Positions 1 through 13,600 of a stretch of DNA of 64,000 nucleotides are shown here, one piece after another; within the stretch, counting starts at the first letter, position 1; every line of letters starts with the position of its first letter. A program made the position numbers and the translations under genes. Source of the stretch: Closterium sp. NIES-65 (Eukaryota; Streptophyta; Zygnematophyceae; Desmidiales; Closteriaceae); NCBI GenBank assembly GCA_948144175.1, contig CANXME010001989.1, positions 593,245-657,244 of the forward strand, in the 5' to 3' direction. A model generated the notes under the pieces. The model had not been told where the DNA came from. It worked only from the letters and a program-made list of their open reading frames with translations, and searched no databases.

Positions 1-1
1 G

Positions 2-501
2 CAGGCGCAGGAGGAGCGCTCCCCGCGCCAGCTGTCCCTCTCGTTCTTTGCGCGCGCCAGCCTGTGCGCGGAGGCGGAAGGGGGAATGGAGCGGCTGTTG
101 AAGGTGCTGCTGCTGGCAGTTCCGCTGAACTCTTCCGCTGCCGCCGCAGCAGGCGGAGCGGAGGAGCAGGTGTGGGGGGAGTGGCGGGTGGGTGTGCCGT
201 GCGGAAAGAGCATCGCGAGTTTGTCTGGCGCCTTGCCTTGGTTCCAAGTGGGACCCCTCCTCTTCACCCTCCCTGACCCCCCAGATTCCTCCTCTTCCTC
301 CTCTTCTTCCTCCTCCTCTTCTTCCTCCTCCTCCTCTTCTTCCTCCACATCTTCCCCTTCCTCGTTGGTAGTGCCTCCGGGGGGAGTGGCGCTGCATTTG
401 GTAATTCGATCCATGGAAGGCAGCAGCAGCACCACCACCACCGTCACCGCCACTAGCAGCATCGCTGCCAGCAGCAGCGGCGCTAGCAGCGCCGCCACCA
501 C

Positions 502-557
<56 letters not shown>

Positions 558-1034
558 GCGCTGACAGCACAGAGAGCAGCGGCTTTACCATCGCCTCCCT
601 CGGCCTCCAAACCCGGCCAGCGTCACACCCCGCCCTTTCCCGCGCTGCATCCGCCCTTGCCAGCACTAAATCCGCCCTGGGAAGGCTTCTCCGGTTCCCC
701 AGACTTAACCTCCCTGGACTGAGGTCGTTTGGGCTACGGCAGTTCTGGAGCTTTCGGTTGAAGAGATCAGCAGGAGCAAGGGCAGCAGCAACGCCCGCAG
801 TGTCAACAGCTGGTGGGACCTCAGCAGGCGATGCCGTACCTGCATCCCAAACTGCTACAGTGGCAGCAGAGGGTGTGGGAGAGACAGCAGGAGCATCAGC
901 ACTCGCTGTTTCTGCGGGTACGGGAGGGGCAGGAGGAGCAGGAGGGATGAATGTGGTGAACTCAAGGAGAGAGGGAGTGGCGTCGGAGGCAGGGAGCATT
1001 GCCGTTGACCTCGCGTCTGTCATGCCTGCTCGTT
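2..1034 (+). CDS. Copy 1 exon 2 (partial): Ser/Ala-rich region
   Basis: Open from the window edge. It begins in a stretch like SLSFFARASLC that is also found in copy 2. A region with conserved Trp residues (VWGEWRVGVPC, LPWFQVGPLLF, GGVALHLVIR) resembles strands of a CBM4/9-type beta-sandwich, but weakly. Poly-Ser runs encoded by TCC/TCT (about 290-350) and AGC (about 505-555) interrupt it. The donor GTGAGT at 1035 is conserved in copy 2 in the same phase (one base of the last codon), which is why the exon is ended here and not at the TGA at 1094-1096. Confidence 0.65.
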
Positions 1035-4000
1035 GTGAGTCAATGAGGCAGCAGACAAAATGGTTAGCTGAACTTGACAGAACCGCAGGTTTGTGAAGTG
1101 ACGAGTCGCATCTCACCTTGCACGCCCAACTCCCCTTCCCCGTTCCCCCCCTCCCCACCACTACCCCCATTGTGAGTCGAGTTTTACTCGACTCGTTTTC
1201 GCGAGTTCTTTTTTCAAATCTGGGTCGACTCGTAACTCGACTGTATGGTCGAGGTTTTTAAAACTCGTCACGAGTCGAGCAAAACCCGACTCATAGCATC
1301 CTACCCACCACCTGTTTCAGGCATGATGGTGCCTCTGGTTTTCCCGCACGGCGAAATGCTAGATCCACGGGGATATGGCGGCGAAATGCCCGATCCCCGC
1401 GGATCGGGAGACGAAACGTCTAATTCGCGCGGATATGGCGTCAAAATCCCATCTCCGCGCGGATCTGATGGCGAAATCCCATCTCCGCGCGGCTCTGGCG
1501 GCGAAATCCCATTTCCGCGCGGATCTGGTAGCGAAATCCCCGTTCCGCGCAGATATGGCGGCGAACTGTCTAATCCGCGCGGACCCTGCGTTGGAATGAC
1601 GTAACGAATTAGATCTACTTGTCGAGTAATAAAAACTCAAGAACAGCGAGTTATTCTCGATTATTCTTGAAAACCGCGAGCTTTACTCAGACTCAACTCG
1701 GCCGAATTCTTTTCAGAAAGGCACAAACACGTAGCCAGCAAATACGAGTTGAAGAGTAAAACGACCCTCCTCCTTCAAGCCCTTCTTCCCCCAACCCCTC
1801 TCCAGCTCCCACCCGCTCCTTCGGTCTGACTGAGACGAATGTTTGCGTGTTTGACATGAGTGCCGAAACGAACTGCCAATCACTCGGGTGCGGTTCGGTT
1901 CAGACCGAATTGAGCCAGGGGAGGATTTGTAACACCTCGCTACCCCCTAGGTCAAAACGAGGGTGTTATTTGGCGCAGCGGAATGCCCATTAACACTAGC
2001 CCACAGGCGTTACACTCGTCCCCCCCTGGTGTCAACGTCCCCGTTGACAGAACTTCAGGGAGTCGGCCCCCGCAGGGACCTGTTCGCTGTGCTCCAAACA
2101 GCGACTTCGCTGGTGGACCAGGCCAGCGGAGGATCGTTCGCTGGGTTCGAGCTGGTTACAGCCGCACTTCAGTTCTCGCCTAAGGAGGCGGAAAGTGTGG
2201 TCCAGCCGGGATTCGAACCCTAGGCTCTGATTCCAATTGTAACACCTCGCTACCCACTAGGTCAAAACGAGGGTGTTATTTAGCGCAGCAGAATGCCCAT
2301 TAACACTAGCCCACAGGCGTTACAGGATTTCTTCCCGCCAGGTGGAAACAGACCTAACCGATTGGTGCCGAACTTGTTAGGTGGTTCGACGAGGCCAAGA
2401 AGGCCTAAATTGGTTCAACCTCCCTAACTTCGGTTGAGTTTGACTCTGACACCCAAAATCTTGGCCAATTGGATTGCTCGCCCCAACCAACCCTCCTAAG
2501 GTTGAACTTCTTGGCCCGCGGGTTTTAAAATTAACGAAGCATGTCGAATCATGTCGAACCGCCGCGGGATGAGAGTTATCCCCAGTAATGTCCAGTGAGT
2601 TGGAGCTCATTTCAACCTCCAGCTTCATTCCTACACTATCTCCTAGTACTACCCAAAATGGCAACCTTTCTACGTGTAATTCACCAGTTTCTACTAGTAG
2701 ACTTTCCAGCTACATATCTACAGCATGAAATGCTCTTACAGTATTGTAATGGATGAATATAAACATTGGTGTCGCTCGGCCATTCATTTATCATTTCTCA
2801 ACCAAGTAGACACATCTCATCTCATGTCATACCCCCCTCTCTTCCCAAACCCCACCCCGCTCCCCCCTTGCATACCTTAACAGTGTCAAGAACAGATACT
2901 GTTTGGAGTTGTGACTTTATGAAAGTTAAACTATCAAACCAAACCGAGGTCGGTTTGTTTATTCAAAAGCGAACCTTGAAGCGGCCGATTGTAGATATAA
3001 TTCAAAAAAAAGAAAAAGGAACGAGGTACTAAACGTACCGCTACTTTGTCCGTGCCTATTCGACGTTCCTAAGAATCACTCCCCATTCCGTTTCCCCTCC
3101 CCTTCTCCCCTCACTCCCCATCCCACTGCCCTGCAGCCGACCCCTCCCCTCTCAAGTCCTTCTCCCACTGGCCGCTCTCCAGTTCCCACCCGCTTCTCGC
3201 AGCCGGCTCAACCCGTCGCAATCGCTCCTCCCTCTCCCTCACCACGCTCTCCGACCTCAACGCTGCCGCCCTCGCGCTGCACCCCGCCCCCTTCGCCCTG
3301 CTCGACCCCGCCACGCCCTCCTCCCCCTGCCGCCCCTTCTCCTTCTCCACCTCCTTTACCTTCCGCATCTCCTCCCCCAACGCCGCCGGGCTGGGCGGCG
3401 AGGGCTTGGCGTTTGTGATGCTGCCGACGCCTACGCTCGGCCTGCCGGGGCCCTCCCTGGGCTACGGCCGCCTGCTGCTGCCCCCGGGGAGCACAACTGG
3501 CACTGATGACTCACAGGTATGCTCAGCTCATGATTCTCATTTGAACCAGCAGTGCTGCATCACTGCAGGTATCACATACCTGCATAAGCCCTGAACAAGC
3601 AGTGATTCCAGCGTCAGCAGTGCAGAGTGTCATCTCAGATATGTGTCGTCTCAGGTATGTGTCATCTCAGGTACGTGTCATCTCAGGCCGAGTTCCTTTG
3701 CATTCCACATCCCCACACCCAATGGAGCGTGGCAGGTCTTGGCAGCAATGGGATGGCGTTTGTTGTGGTGATGCTTTTCGTCTTTCCGCTTCATCTTCCC
3801 TGACTACTCTCTGCTGGTCTTACTCTTCCTGTCTTGCTCTCCTGCTCTCATTCTCTCATTCTCTGCTGCTCTTTTCTGCCCACCCTCCTGCTCCCCTTCC
3901 TGCTCCCCCCCCTACACAGCCACAGCAGCACAGGAGCCTGGCGGTTGAATTCGACACATCGGCCTCCCCCGAGTTTTGGGACCGCCCCGACCACCACGTG

Positions 4001-4573
4001 GGGGTGAACCTGCACGGCAGCATGCTCTCTCTCGCCTCTGCCCCCGTGCACCCCCTCGGCATTCCGTCCCTCAACGCCGGTCAAACCCTCCTCGCCACCA
4101 TCCACTACAACGCCTCCTCCTCCCACCTCACCGTCTGGCTCTCCCCCGCCCCCTCCTCCTCCCGTTCCCCATCCCCCTCTCGCTCCTTCCCTCGTTTTCC
4201 GGGTTTCCCTGGCTTCCCTCGGTCGTCTCGCCCCTCCTCCTCCTCCCCCTCCGCCTCCACCTCCCCACCTCTCCCGCGCTCGGCCGTGCTGAGCACATTC
4301 CTGGACACCTGCGAGTGGCTGGGGGGGAACGACCCGGAGGCGGCAGCGCCCCCCCCGCCGCTGTTTGTGGGATTCACAGCGGCCACGGGCAAGGGGGCGG
4401 AGCAGGCTCAGGCACATGAGGTGCTGGGGTGGACGTTCCAAGTGGGGGAGGGTGAGTTCCAAGTCGGGGAGGGTGGGTGAGTTCCAAGTCGGCGAGGGTG
4501 AGTTGTTTGAGTGGCATTAACAGGTGCTGGGGTGGAGGTTTGAAGTGGGGGAGGGTAAGTGCGTGAAGTCAGT

Positions 4574-4621
<48 letters not shown>

Positions 4622-7600
4622 TGTGTGGGTTGATTTGGTTCTATGTTGAGAAAACTGTTTATGCTGTACCCACCGCAGCTTTTCTTGTTCATCCTCGCGG
4701 TCAGCTCGTCCCCACAGTCAAATCGTCTATGTGGGTTTCCTTCGCCATCACATGTCCTCCAGATTTGCTATGAAGAGGAGGAGTGGAGGAGCAGGGAACC
4801 TACCTAGCCCCACGGTCCACCCTACACCCCAGCAGCGAAGGATCCGCTTACGTTTCATCCAACCCTCCTTCCCCCCGTCCCCTCTCCTCCCCTCCTCTCC
4901 CCCCCTTCGTTCACCCCAGCAGCGGAGGATCCGCTTCCGTTTTGGGCGGCAGACTCATTCTCCTTCCCCTACATCACGCCAGCCACTCCCCTGCTGACAC
5001 GTGGCAGCACACGGAAGCGTTTCTTCGCTGCCGATCTCTCCGTTGATGCTGATGTGGCATCCATGGGCCAATCAAACAATCCCGCCCCTGGAGCCATCTT
5101 CTTCCCCCGCCGTCTCCCCCTCCTCTACTCCTCCTCCTCCCCTCCCTTCCCTCCTCCTCCTTTTCCTCGTCCTCGCACCAGCTCCCCCCGTTCCTCTCCT
5201 TCCTCCTCACCCTCCCAACCCATAGCCACCGAGCCTCCTATTTGCAAGGCTCGCTCCTTCACCTTCACATACGGCTTTTCCATGAATACATCCGCCTCCC
5301 AAGGGCTCGCGTTTGTTATAAGCACACATGCGACCATAGGTCAAGGCGGGGCTTATATGGGGTATGGCCGGGACCCATCCTCGCGACTCGTTAACGGCAG
5401 CTGGCCGGACGGCGCTCGGAGTGTAGCTGTGGAGTGGGACACTGTAGTAAACCCTGAAACAGGCGATTTAAATGATATTCACATCGGCGTTAACAGCGAT
5501 TTCAACATGACGTCGATGTTCGCGAAGGTGGTGTTTTATCCGATGAAGCCCCGCGAGGTGTGGCAGATGAGGGTCGACTATAACGGGAGTAGCAAGGAGA
5601 TGCTGATTCGGTGGTACAAGCCGCCAGTGTTGAAAGGCAGCACGAGGCTCAGCTTTGACCTGTGTGCTGCTCTGACTGATGTGACCGAGACCAGTGGCAG
5701 CAGCAGCAGTGGCGGCAGCAGCAGCGGGGGCAGCAGTGGCAGCGGCAGCGGCAGCAGCAGCAGCAGCAGTGGTGGCAGCGGCAGCAGCGGCAGTGGCGGC
5801 AGCAGCAGTGGTGGCAGCGGTGACAGCAGCGGCAGCAGCGGCAGTGCAACGGACCTGTCGTCGCCATCCTTTGGGCAGCTGGTCGTTGGGTTCACCAGCG
5901 CTGCTCTCCCTCCCCCCTCTGGCCGCATGCCCTCCCCCGTCGCCCTCTCCTCCTGGACCTTCCGATTCACAGGTAAAATGAGGGAAGGGGGGTGGGGAGG
6001 GGGAAGAGTGGGAGGGGGGAGGCAAAGCAAGCCACGAGCCCTGACCACGAGAGAGGGGGGAAGGGTGAGATGAGGAGTGAGAGAGACAGGCAGAGGGTGT
6101 AGCAGATCTGAACCTTTTTATTTGATGGGTAAGAAGGGGAAGCGAGGAGGGGAGAGAGGGGAGTGGGTGGTGAGTGAAAAGGCGAGAGGGAAAAGGTTTG
6201 TAAAGAGGAACTGCGTTTTCTAAACATTTTTGTAATATTCTTGCACTTCCACTTCCATCCAGTCTCATCCCACGTCATCTCCTTACATTCCTTCCCATCC
6301 CCACACGTCCCTTTCCCTCCCCTCACATCCTTTTGCATCCCTCCCAAACCCTTCTAAGGCACGTCTTCAAGAGGGTTTCTCCTTGACACGCCTCTCACAT
6401 AGTTGCGGGGAGTCTCTGAGAATTCTTAAAGACACCCTGCAGCAGCATAGAGGGTTCCTCCTTGACACACCTCTCACTTTGTCCCCCCTCGCTTTCCCCA
6501 CACACTCACCCTCATCCCTCGTTTCCCCACACACTCACCCTCATCCCTCGTTTCCCCACACACTCACCCTCATCCCTCGTTTCCCCACACACTCACCCTC
6601 ATCCCTCGTTTCCCCACACACTCACCCTCATCCATCGTTTCCCCACACACTCACCCTCATCCCTCGTTTCCCCACACACTCACCCTCATCCCTCGTTTCC
6701 CCACACACTCACCCTCATCCCTCGTTTCCCCACACACTCACCCTCATCCCTCGTTTCCCCACACACTCACCCTCATCCCTCGTTTCCCCACACACTCACC
6801 CTCATCCCTCGTTTCCCCACACACTCACCCTCATCCCTCGTTTCCCCACACACTCACCCTCATCCCTCGTTTCTCCTCACGCTCGCCCTCATCTCTTGCT
6901 TCCCCACACTCAACCGCACCCCCGTGTTTCCCCGCCCTCCTGCCCTCATCCCTCTTGACAGACTCTGACTTCCTCCTCCTCCTCCTCCTCCTCCTCCTCC
7001 TCCTCCTCCTCCTCCTCCTCCTCCTCCTCCTCCTCCTCCTCCTCCTCCTCCTCCTCCTCCTCCTCCTCCTCCTCCTCCTCCTCCTCCTCCTCCTCCCTGC
7101 CCCGTGTTTCCCCACACACTCGCCCTCATCCCTCGTTTCCCCTTGACAGACTCTGACTTCTGCAACCACTCTCCCGTGCTCCCCTGTGGCATGGGCACAT
7201 GTTCTACTCCATGACGTTTGAGTCGACTCAAAAGCTTTCCCGCACACCCATCCCCACTCACCTGGGCAGACACGGACTACTGCAACCACTCTCCCGTGCT
7301 CCCCTGCGGCATGGGCACATGCTCTAAGGCGCGCTCCCCGTGGGACCCCTCTGTCCTGCTTCCCTCATGCAAGTGCGCCTTGAAGTTCCCCTCCTTCGAA
7401 CCCACCCACCTGGCTGGCCTGCCCTCCTGCTTCCCTGGTGAGACATGGAGTGCAGTAGGCGAGGTGTATGGAGTGCGGTAGGCAATTGATGGAGTGCGGT
7501 AGGTGCCGTGCTTGTTTGGGCGTGTGCACGAAGTCCCCTTCCCTGTGGGACCCCTCTGTCCTGCCTACTCCGCTCCTACATCCCCCACTGCTGAGGTGGA

Positions 7601-10600
7601 CCAAATCCCCCACTGCTGAGGTGGACCAAATCCCCCACTGCTGAGGTGGATCCAATCCCCCTCTGCTGAGTAGGATCAAATCATGAGACTTACTTTTGCT
7701 CTTCCCTTTCCACTTTATCTCCCCAACCCCCTCCCTCTCCTTCGTTCTCTTCCACCTCTCCTTTGTTCTCTTCCACCTCCCCTTCGTTCTCTTCCACCTC
7801 GGCCTCCCTTATGCTTTTCCCTCCCTTTCCTCCCCCATCCGCTTTGAGACGTCTCAAAACAACACTTTTATCATGTGGCTGTATCTCCCCAACCCCTCCC
7901 TCTCCTTTGTTCTCTTCCACCTCGGCCTCCCTTATGCTTTTCCCTCCCCCTCCTCCCCCGTCTGCTCTTTTCTACTCTTCCTTCTCTCCCTCCCCTTCTC
8001 CCCCCTCTCCCCTCACCAGAGGCCTACACGTGTCGCCAGCTCTCCAGCAACCCCTGCGCCCCAGGAGTGTGTATCGATGGCTTAGATGGCAGCTACTCCT
8101 GCCTCTGCCCTTCGCCCTACTTCTTCTTCACATTTTCTCCCAAGGGCACTGCCAGTTGCTCCCTGGGTAAGTCACATACCTTGTTGCTCCAGTTGCTCCC
8201 TGGGTAAGTCACATACCTTGTCTTGTTTCCTTGTTTACAATGCGGTAAGTTGCGAGGCGCCTCAAAACTCACTTCCTTGTTTACAGCCTCAGCTACTTAA
8301 CTGAGGGGAGGGAGGGAGGAGGAGGGGGAAAGAGTACCTAAGTGCATGTCAGTCACTCACCTCACCGCTGCAGACATGCACAGCACATGACACAGGCACA
8401 CTCTCTGCTCTCTTTTTGACGTCTCAAAAGACCTCACCGCTGCAGACATGCACAGCACATGACACAGGCACACTCTCTGCTCTCTTTTTGACGTCTCAAA
8501 AGACCTCACCGCTGCAGACATGCACAGCACATGACACAGGCACACTCTCTGCTCTCTTTTTGACGTCTCAAAAGACCTCACCGCTGCAGACATGCACAGC
8601 ACATGACACAGGCACACTCTCTGCTCTCTGCTTCCAATGCCATCGCCCTCGCGATCCTCCACTCCCTCAAGGTTGGTTCGTGTGCGTCTGTCTTTAAGGC
8701 GTCTCAAGTTCTGAGGTGTCTCGAGTGTTGAGGTGTCTCGAGTGTTGAGGCGTCTCAAAACCTCGCGCTCTTTCACTCCCTGAAGGTTCGTTCTTGTGCG
8801 TCTGCCTGCCTCTTTCTCTTTATGCATCTCTGCTCGTACCTTCTACTAATACCTCTCACCAACGTCTGTAACCCTGTATTCTCTTTGAATGTTCTCCCCC
8901 CCTCCACCCCCCCCCCTCCCTTCTCTCCCCACTATGTCTACAGTCCAAGCGGATGGCATGCGAATGCCAACCTTCCTGTCCCAGTTTGGTCTCACATGCC
9001 CCCTCATTCTCAATACTTTTGGATTGACACAGACCCAGTTTTTCAGCGAGAACAAGGTAAAGAAGGCCATCAAAGCACATTACATATTGCATCACAGCAC
9101 ATCACATATTGGATCAAAACACGTGCCTGCTCATTCTCTTCACATTCGGATTGACACAGACCAGTATTTCAGCAAAAACAAGGTGAGGAAGGCTATATCA
9201 CATTGCATATCTCATGTCGAGGTGACTTTTAAGTCGATTCAAAATTCACCTTGGGTCAACCCAAAATTCACCTTGGGTCGGCTCAAAAGTCACCTTTGTT
9301 GATCTTACCCCTCAATCTCACATTTTGTACTTGCACTTTTAATATCCTAGTATAGTGTAGTTTGCACTATGTGTTTGGTTGGGTGTACACCCACATCCCA
9401 ACCAAACCCAAATGTGATCTCGAAGCAATCTCCAACCCACCAACTGGAGATTGCCTTGGGATTACCCCCAATCCCTAGAGATTGTCTCCGATTCCCGTCC
9501 CCATTCCTTGCTCATCCTGGATGTACTTAAAGAGTTTCAAGCTCATTACTAATGTATCCATTCTAAGCTCTAGCTCTCACAACCTTGGGTCGACTCAAGA
9601 GTCACATTGGGTCGACTCAAAAGTCACATTGGGTCGACTCAAAGTCATCTTGGGTCGACTCAAAAGTCACCTCGAAAACAAGGTGAGCAAGGCTTTCTCA
9701 CATTGCATCGCATCATAACACACCACGTCATGCCACAACCTTTTAGGTGCCTCAAAACTTGCCGTGCCACGCCCCATCGCAGACATTGGCCAGCTCGGCG
9801 CCACTTTTGGTTTGATTCAAGCCAATGGCTTGAGTGAGAAGGATATGCTGGGCTACCGAGCCAATGGCTTGAGTGAGAAGGATCTGCTGGGCTACCGAGC
9901 CAATGGCTTGAGTGAGAAGGATCTGCTGGGCGGATTTCCTGCCAGCGCAGATTCGGTTTGCTGAACAAGCCTTGGATAGCTCGTGGCAAGCAAGGCTTGG
10001 ATAGCTCGTGGCAAGCAAGGCTTGGATAGCTCAAGGCGACGTTACTCTGAGCTATCCTCGAGCTATCCAAGCCTTCCTTCTCATTCCCCATCACTGTCCC
10101 CTCGTCCTTACCACCTCGTTGTATGCTAGTTTATCCCAATCTCTCCTTTGTTCAATCTCTCCCAATCCCCATCTTTCCCAGCCCACTCGCATGGGCTTCA
10201 TGAGTCGAACCCCTCCCATTCTGCCTTGGCTGACTTTCTCCCCCACTCTCGCTCGACTGCCCATGCTCTAATACCATGCTCTGATGCCATGCTCTGATAC
10301 CATCCTTTGATACTATTCTCTGATACCTTGCTCTGATACCTTGCTCTGATACCATGCTCTGATACCTTCTGATACCATGTTCTGATACCATGTTCTGATA
10401 CCATGCTCTGATACCATGCTCTGATACCATGCTCTGATACCATGCTCTGATGCCATGCTCTGATACCATGCTCTGATACCATGCTCTGATACCATGCTCT
10501 GATACCATGCTCTGATACCAGGGCTTCCAGTGTCGAGCTCCCATTCCTGCTGGCACCCTGGTCAACGTCACCAGCCGTGCTTTCTCCAAATGTACAGCAA

Positions 10601-13600
10601 TGTACACTGTTAATCATGTAAGTGGCATTGCAATCACAGAAATGTACAGCAATGTACACTGTTAACTAAGTAAGTGGCATTGCTTAATGTAAGTGGCAGT
10701 TCTGAACAATCTACTTGCCTCGGTCAAGTAACGAATACGAGTCGAGATCTGATATTATTCGACTCGTTTTCTCATGCCTAGTGTATACCTGTCTACTGCA
10801 TGTGCCACCACTCACTCTCCACTCATGGGTTAATCCATTTACGGGAGAATCCACACACAAATGACTCAATCTCACCCAGCTCAATCTCCACTCCCCCCGC
10901 CAATCCCCTCTTCTCCACTCGCTATTGGCCAAACCTTCACCTCACCTCTCCTCACCCCACCTCGCCTCACCTGACCTCACCGCTCCCCCAATGTACATGT
11001 GACACCAGAGCGACACAATTGACCACTCTATCTGAGTGGCGACATCAGCGCCATTTTGTGTTGCGACCCCTCTTCGCCACTCAGATAGAGTTTTGAGATG
11101 TCTCAAATGCCCTCTTCCCCCGTGCATGTGACTCAATCAGCGCGCTCTTTGCCACGCAGATGGAGCCGTACAACCCAATTCTCCCAATACCCTCGCTCTC
11201 ACTTCCACTTCTCCCTGTATCTGACACGTGTGCCTGCAGGGCGACACCTGTGACTCCATCAACGCGCTCTTCGACACGCAGATAGAGCCGCTCAACCCCG
11301 CGCTCAGCTGCTCCGATGGGCCACGGCACGGGCAGGTGAGATCAGCGGGTTGAATTGAAGGGAGTTAAGAGGCGCCTCAAAAGGCGACTGTTGAGGCGCC
11401 TCTCAAGGCGCTCAGCTGCTCCGATGGGCCGAGGCACGGGCAGGTGAGATCACTTTTGAGTAGGTGAGATCAGCGAATTGAACGAAGTTCAGAGGCGCCT
11501 CAAAAGGCGACTCTTGAGGCGACTCTCAAGGCGCTCAGCTGCTCGGATGGGCCACTGCATGGGTAGGTGAGGTCAGCGAGGAACGATAAACGCCAAATGA
11601 TTGAAAATAACGCAAACGCCTGGCCGATTAATTTTGGGGGCAGCTGGTGCAAAGAAGAACAAAAACGCGAATGTGATTCTGCGCAGCTCCTCGAACTCGG
11701 ATTGAGAATATTGCACAAGTCATGCTGTTAGCTGTTTGTTTCCGAAATAACCTCCGTGAGGCAAACAACCCCAATATACCCCAATATACCCCAATGTACC
11801 CCAGTATACTCCAATATACCCCAATGCACCCCAGTATACCCCAATATACCCCAATGTACCCCAGTACACCCCAATATACCCCAATGTACCCCAGTATACC
11901 CCAATATGCCCCACTGTACCCCAGTATACCCCGATGTGGATGGTAATGACCCTCCGATGTGGAAGCACGATGAGAGTGGAATCCTCATCTATATTTCAAC
12001 CCGTCATCAATCCTCTCTCCCCTGCCTCGATTCTCTCCCCCTGTATTGTTGCTCCTCCCCCTTTATTGCTGCCCTTCCCCCTGCCTCGCTTCTCTCCCCT
12101 TTTATTGTTGCTCCTCCCCCTTTATTGCTGATCCTCCCCCATTATTGCTGCCCATCCCCTTACCTGCCGCTCCTTCCCCTTAACTGCTGCTTTCCCCCCT
12201 TCCCTCCCCTCCCCGCAGCTTCTATGTGTGGCGTTTGACCAACAGTGGTACGACGCCGGAAAGATAAGCACAAAGTGCACGCACTTCGCTCACATCTCGC
12301 CAGCACCACTCTCCAGCAGCCTGCAGCAGACAGCCCCATTCACCGTAGAGGACGCACTCATAAGCGAGCTTGAGAGCCCACAGACCTGCCAGGGGCTGTG
12401 GCAGGCCTTCAGCCTCGCCTCTCCCGCACGCTTCTTCCAGCTCAACCCCGGCCTTCCGTGCGACTCGCTGCTGCCCGACAGCCCGCTTCAGGGCAACACT
12501 GTGACTCGGGTGGGTGGGAAAGCTGTTACCAAGTGTATGGGACCAGGTGTATGGGACCAGGTGTATGGGACCAGGTGTATGGGACCAGGTGTATGGGACC
12601 AGGTGTATGGGACCAGGTGCATGGGACCAGGTGTATGGGGTCAGGTGTATGGGACCAGGTGTATGGGACCAGGTGTATGGGACCAGGTGTATGGGACCAG
12701 GTGTATGGGGCCAGGTGTATGGGACCAGGTGTATGGGACCAGGTGTATGGGACCAGGTGTATGGGGCCAGGTGTATGGGACCAGGTGTATGGGGCCAGGT
12801 GTATGGAACCAGGTGCATGGGGCCAGGTGTATGGGACCAGGTGTATGGGTCCAGGTGTATGGGACCAGGTGTATGGGACCAGGTGCATGGGACCAGGTGT
12901 ATGGGACCAGGTGTATGCGACCAGGTGTATGGGACCAGGTGTATGGGACCAGGTGCATGGGACCAGGTGTATGGGACCAGGTGTATGGGACCAGATGTAT
13001 GGGACCAGGTGCATGGGACCAGGTGTATGGGACCAGGTGCATGGGACCAGGTGTATGGGACCAGGTGTGTCCGAGGCTTCCTGGAAGAATCTTTGCTGCA
13101 GTGCAGTGTGAATGTTGAGGGTGTGAGTGAGTGAGAGGGAAGTGTGAGGCGGTGTGTGTGCAGCGACGCGCGGGTGGTTGTACGAGTGTAGGGGATTGAA
13201 GAATGTAAGGGATTTACGAGTGCAAGGGATTTACGAGCTTCACAGAAACCGGATAGGATTTAAGGGTGTAAGGGATATACAAGTGCACGGGCTGTACAGG
13301 GCCAGGGTAATGATGTGAGTGTGGGGGATGTGCATAATTTACTAGCAATGATTCAAGAGGCCAGGGTAAGTGGTAGAGCTAGGGAGTTGAGGGTGTGAGT
13401 GGTGAGTAACAAGGAAGGTGAGTAGGCTGTTGCTGGCAGCAATGTGAGATTTTGTCGGGAGTGAGCTTTTTAACTTCGACACTTTTTAGGTTGTCTCATG
13501 CAATTCTTGTTTTCACGGAAACACAATTGGCAGGTCTGTGTGGCTGGTGTTGACGCTCGTCCTGTCTCGGGCCTGTCCTGTTCAACCAAGAGAACATACA

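Larger units (their letters stand above)
1035..3136 (+). other. Intron 2 of copy 1 (expanded)
   Basis: About 2.1 kb, against 572 bp in copy 2. It holds inverted GAGTCGA/TCGACTC motifs (about 1175-1290), a 30-bp minisatellite (1371-1580) and a TRIM (1928-2324). No coding exon is recognisable in 2330-3136. Confidence 0.6.
5973..7269 (+). other. Intron 5 of copy 1
   Basis: Holds two long arrays (29-bp minisatellite 6501-6877 and CTC repeat 6971-7096). At 7142-7212 it holds a partial duplicate of the start of exon 6, including an acceptor-like TTGACAG and the peptide-coding stretch for FCNHSPVLPCGMGTC. A 16-bp palindrome lies at 7217-7232. Confidence 0.65.
9057..10521 (+). other. Intron 8 of copy 1
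   Basis: Holds a degenerate duplicate of exon 8's end plus donor (9126-9190), repeated TTGGGTCGACTCAAAAGTCA units (about 9240-9300 and 9592-9672), a 39-bp triplicate (9821-9937), a 25-26-bp triplicate (about 9968-10035) and a 13-bp array (about 10268-10520) running up to the exon 9 acceptor. No further exon recognised. Confidence 0.6.

Noticed and set aside
1035-1096. Exon 2 as a separate gene ending at the TGA at 1094 (and at 49937 in copy 2)
   Set aside because: A conserved GTGAGT donor lies before both stops in the same phase, and the lectin exon acceptor restores that phase in both copies.
1245-1640. 10-residue-repeat protein on either strand
   Set aside because: A 30-bp intronic minisatellite is open in several frames by arithmetic. 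No counterpart in copy 2.
2200-2240. tRNA gene
   Set aside because: A T-arm-like GGTTCGAATCC is present but the stem pairs poorly and there is no D-arm or anticodon arm. Explained by the TRIM primer region.
6955-7146. Poly-Leu, poly-Gly and poly-Arg open frames
   Set aside because: Product of an intronic CTC microsatellite.
12228-13134. Long open frames of MGPGVWDQVYGTRC repeats in all three plus frames and on the minus strand
   Set aside because: A 14-bp minisatellite without stops gives the same peptide in every frame. It lies in intron 11 and is nearly absent in copy 2.
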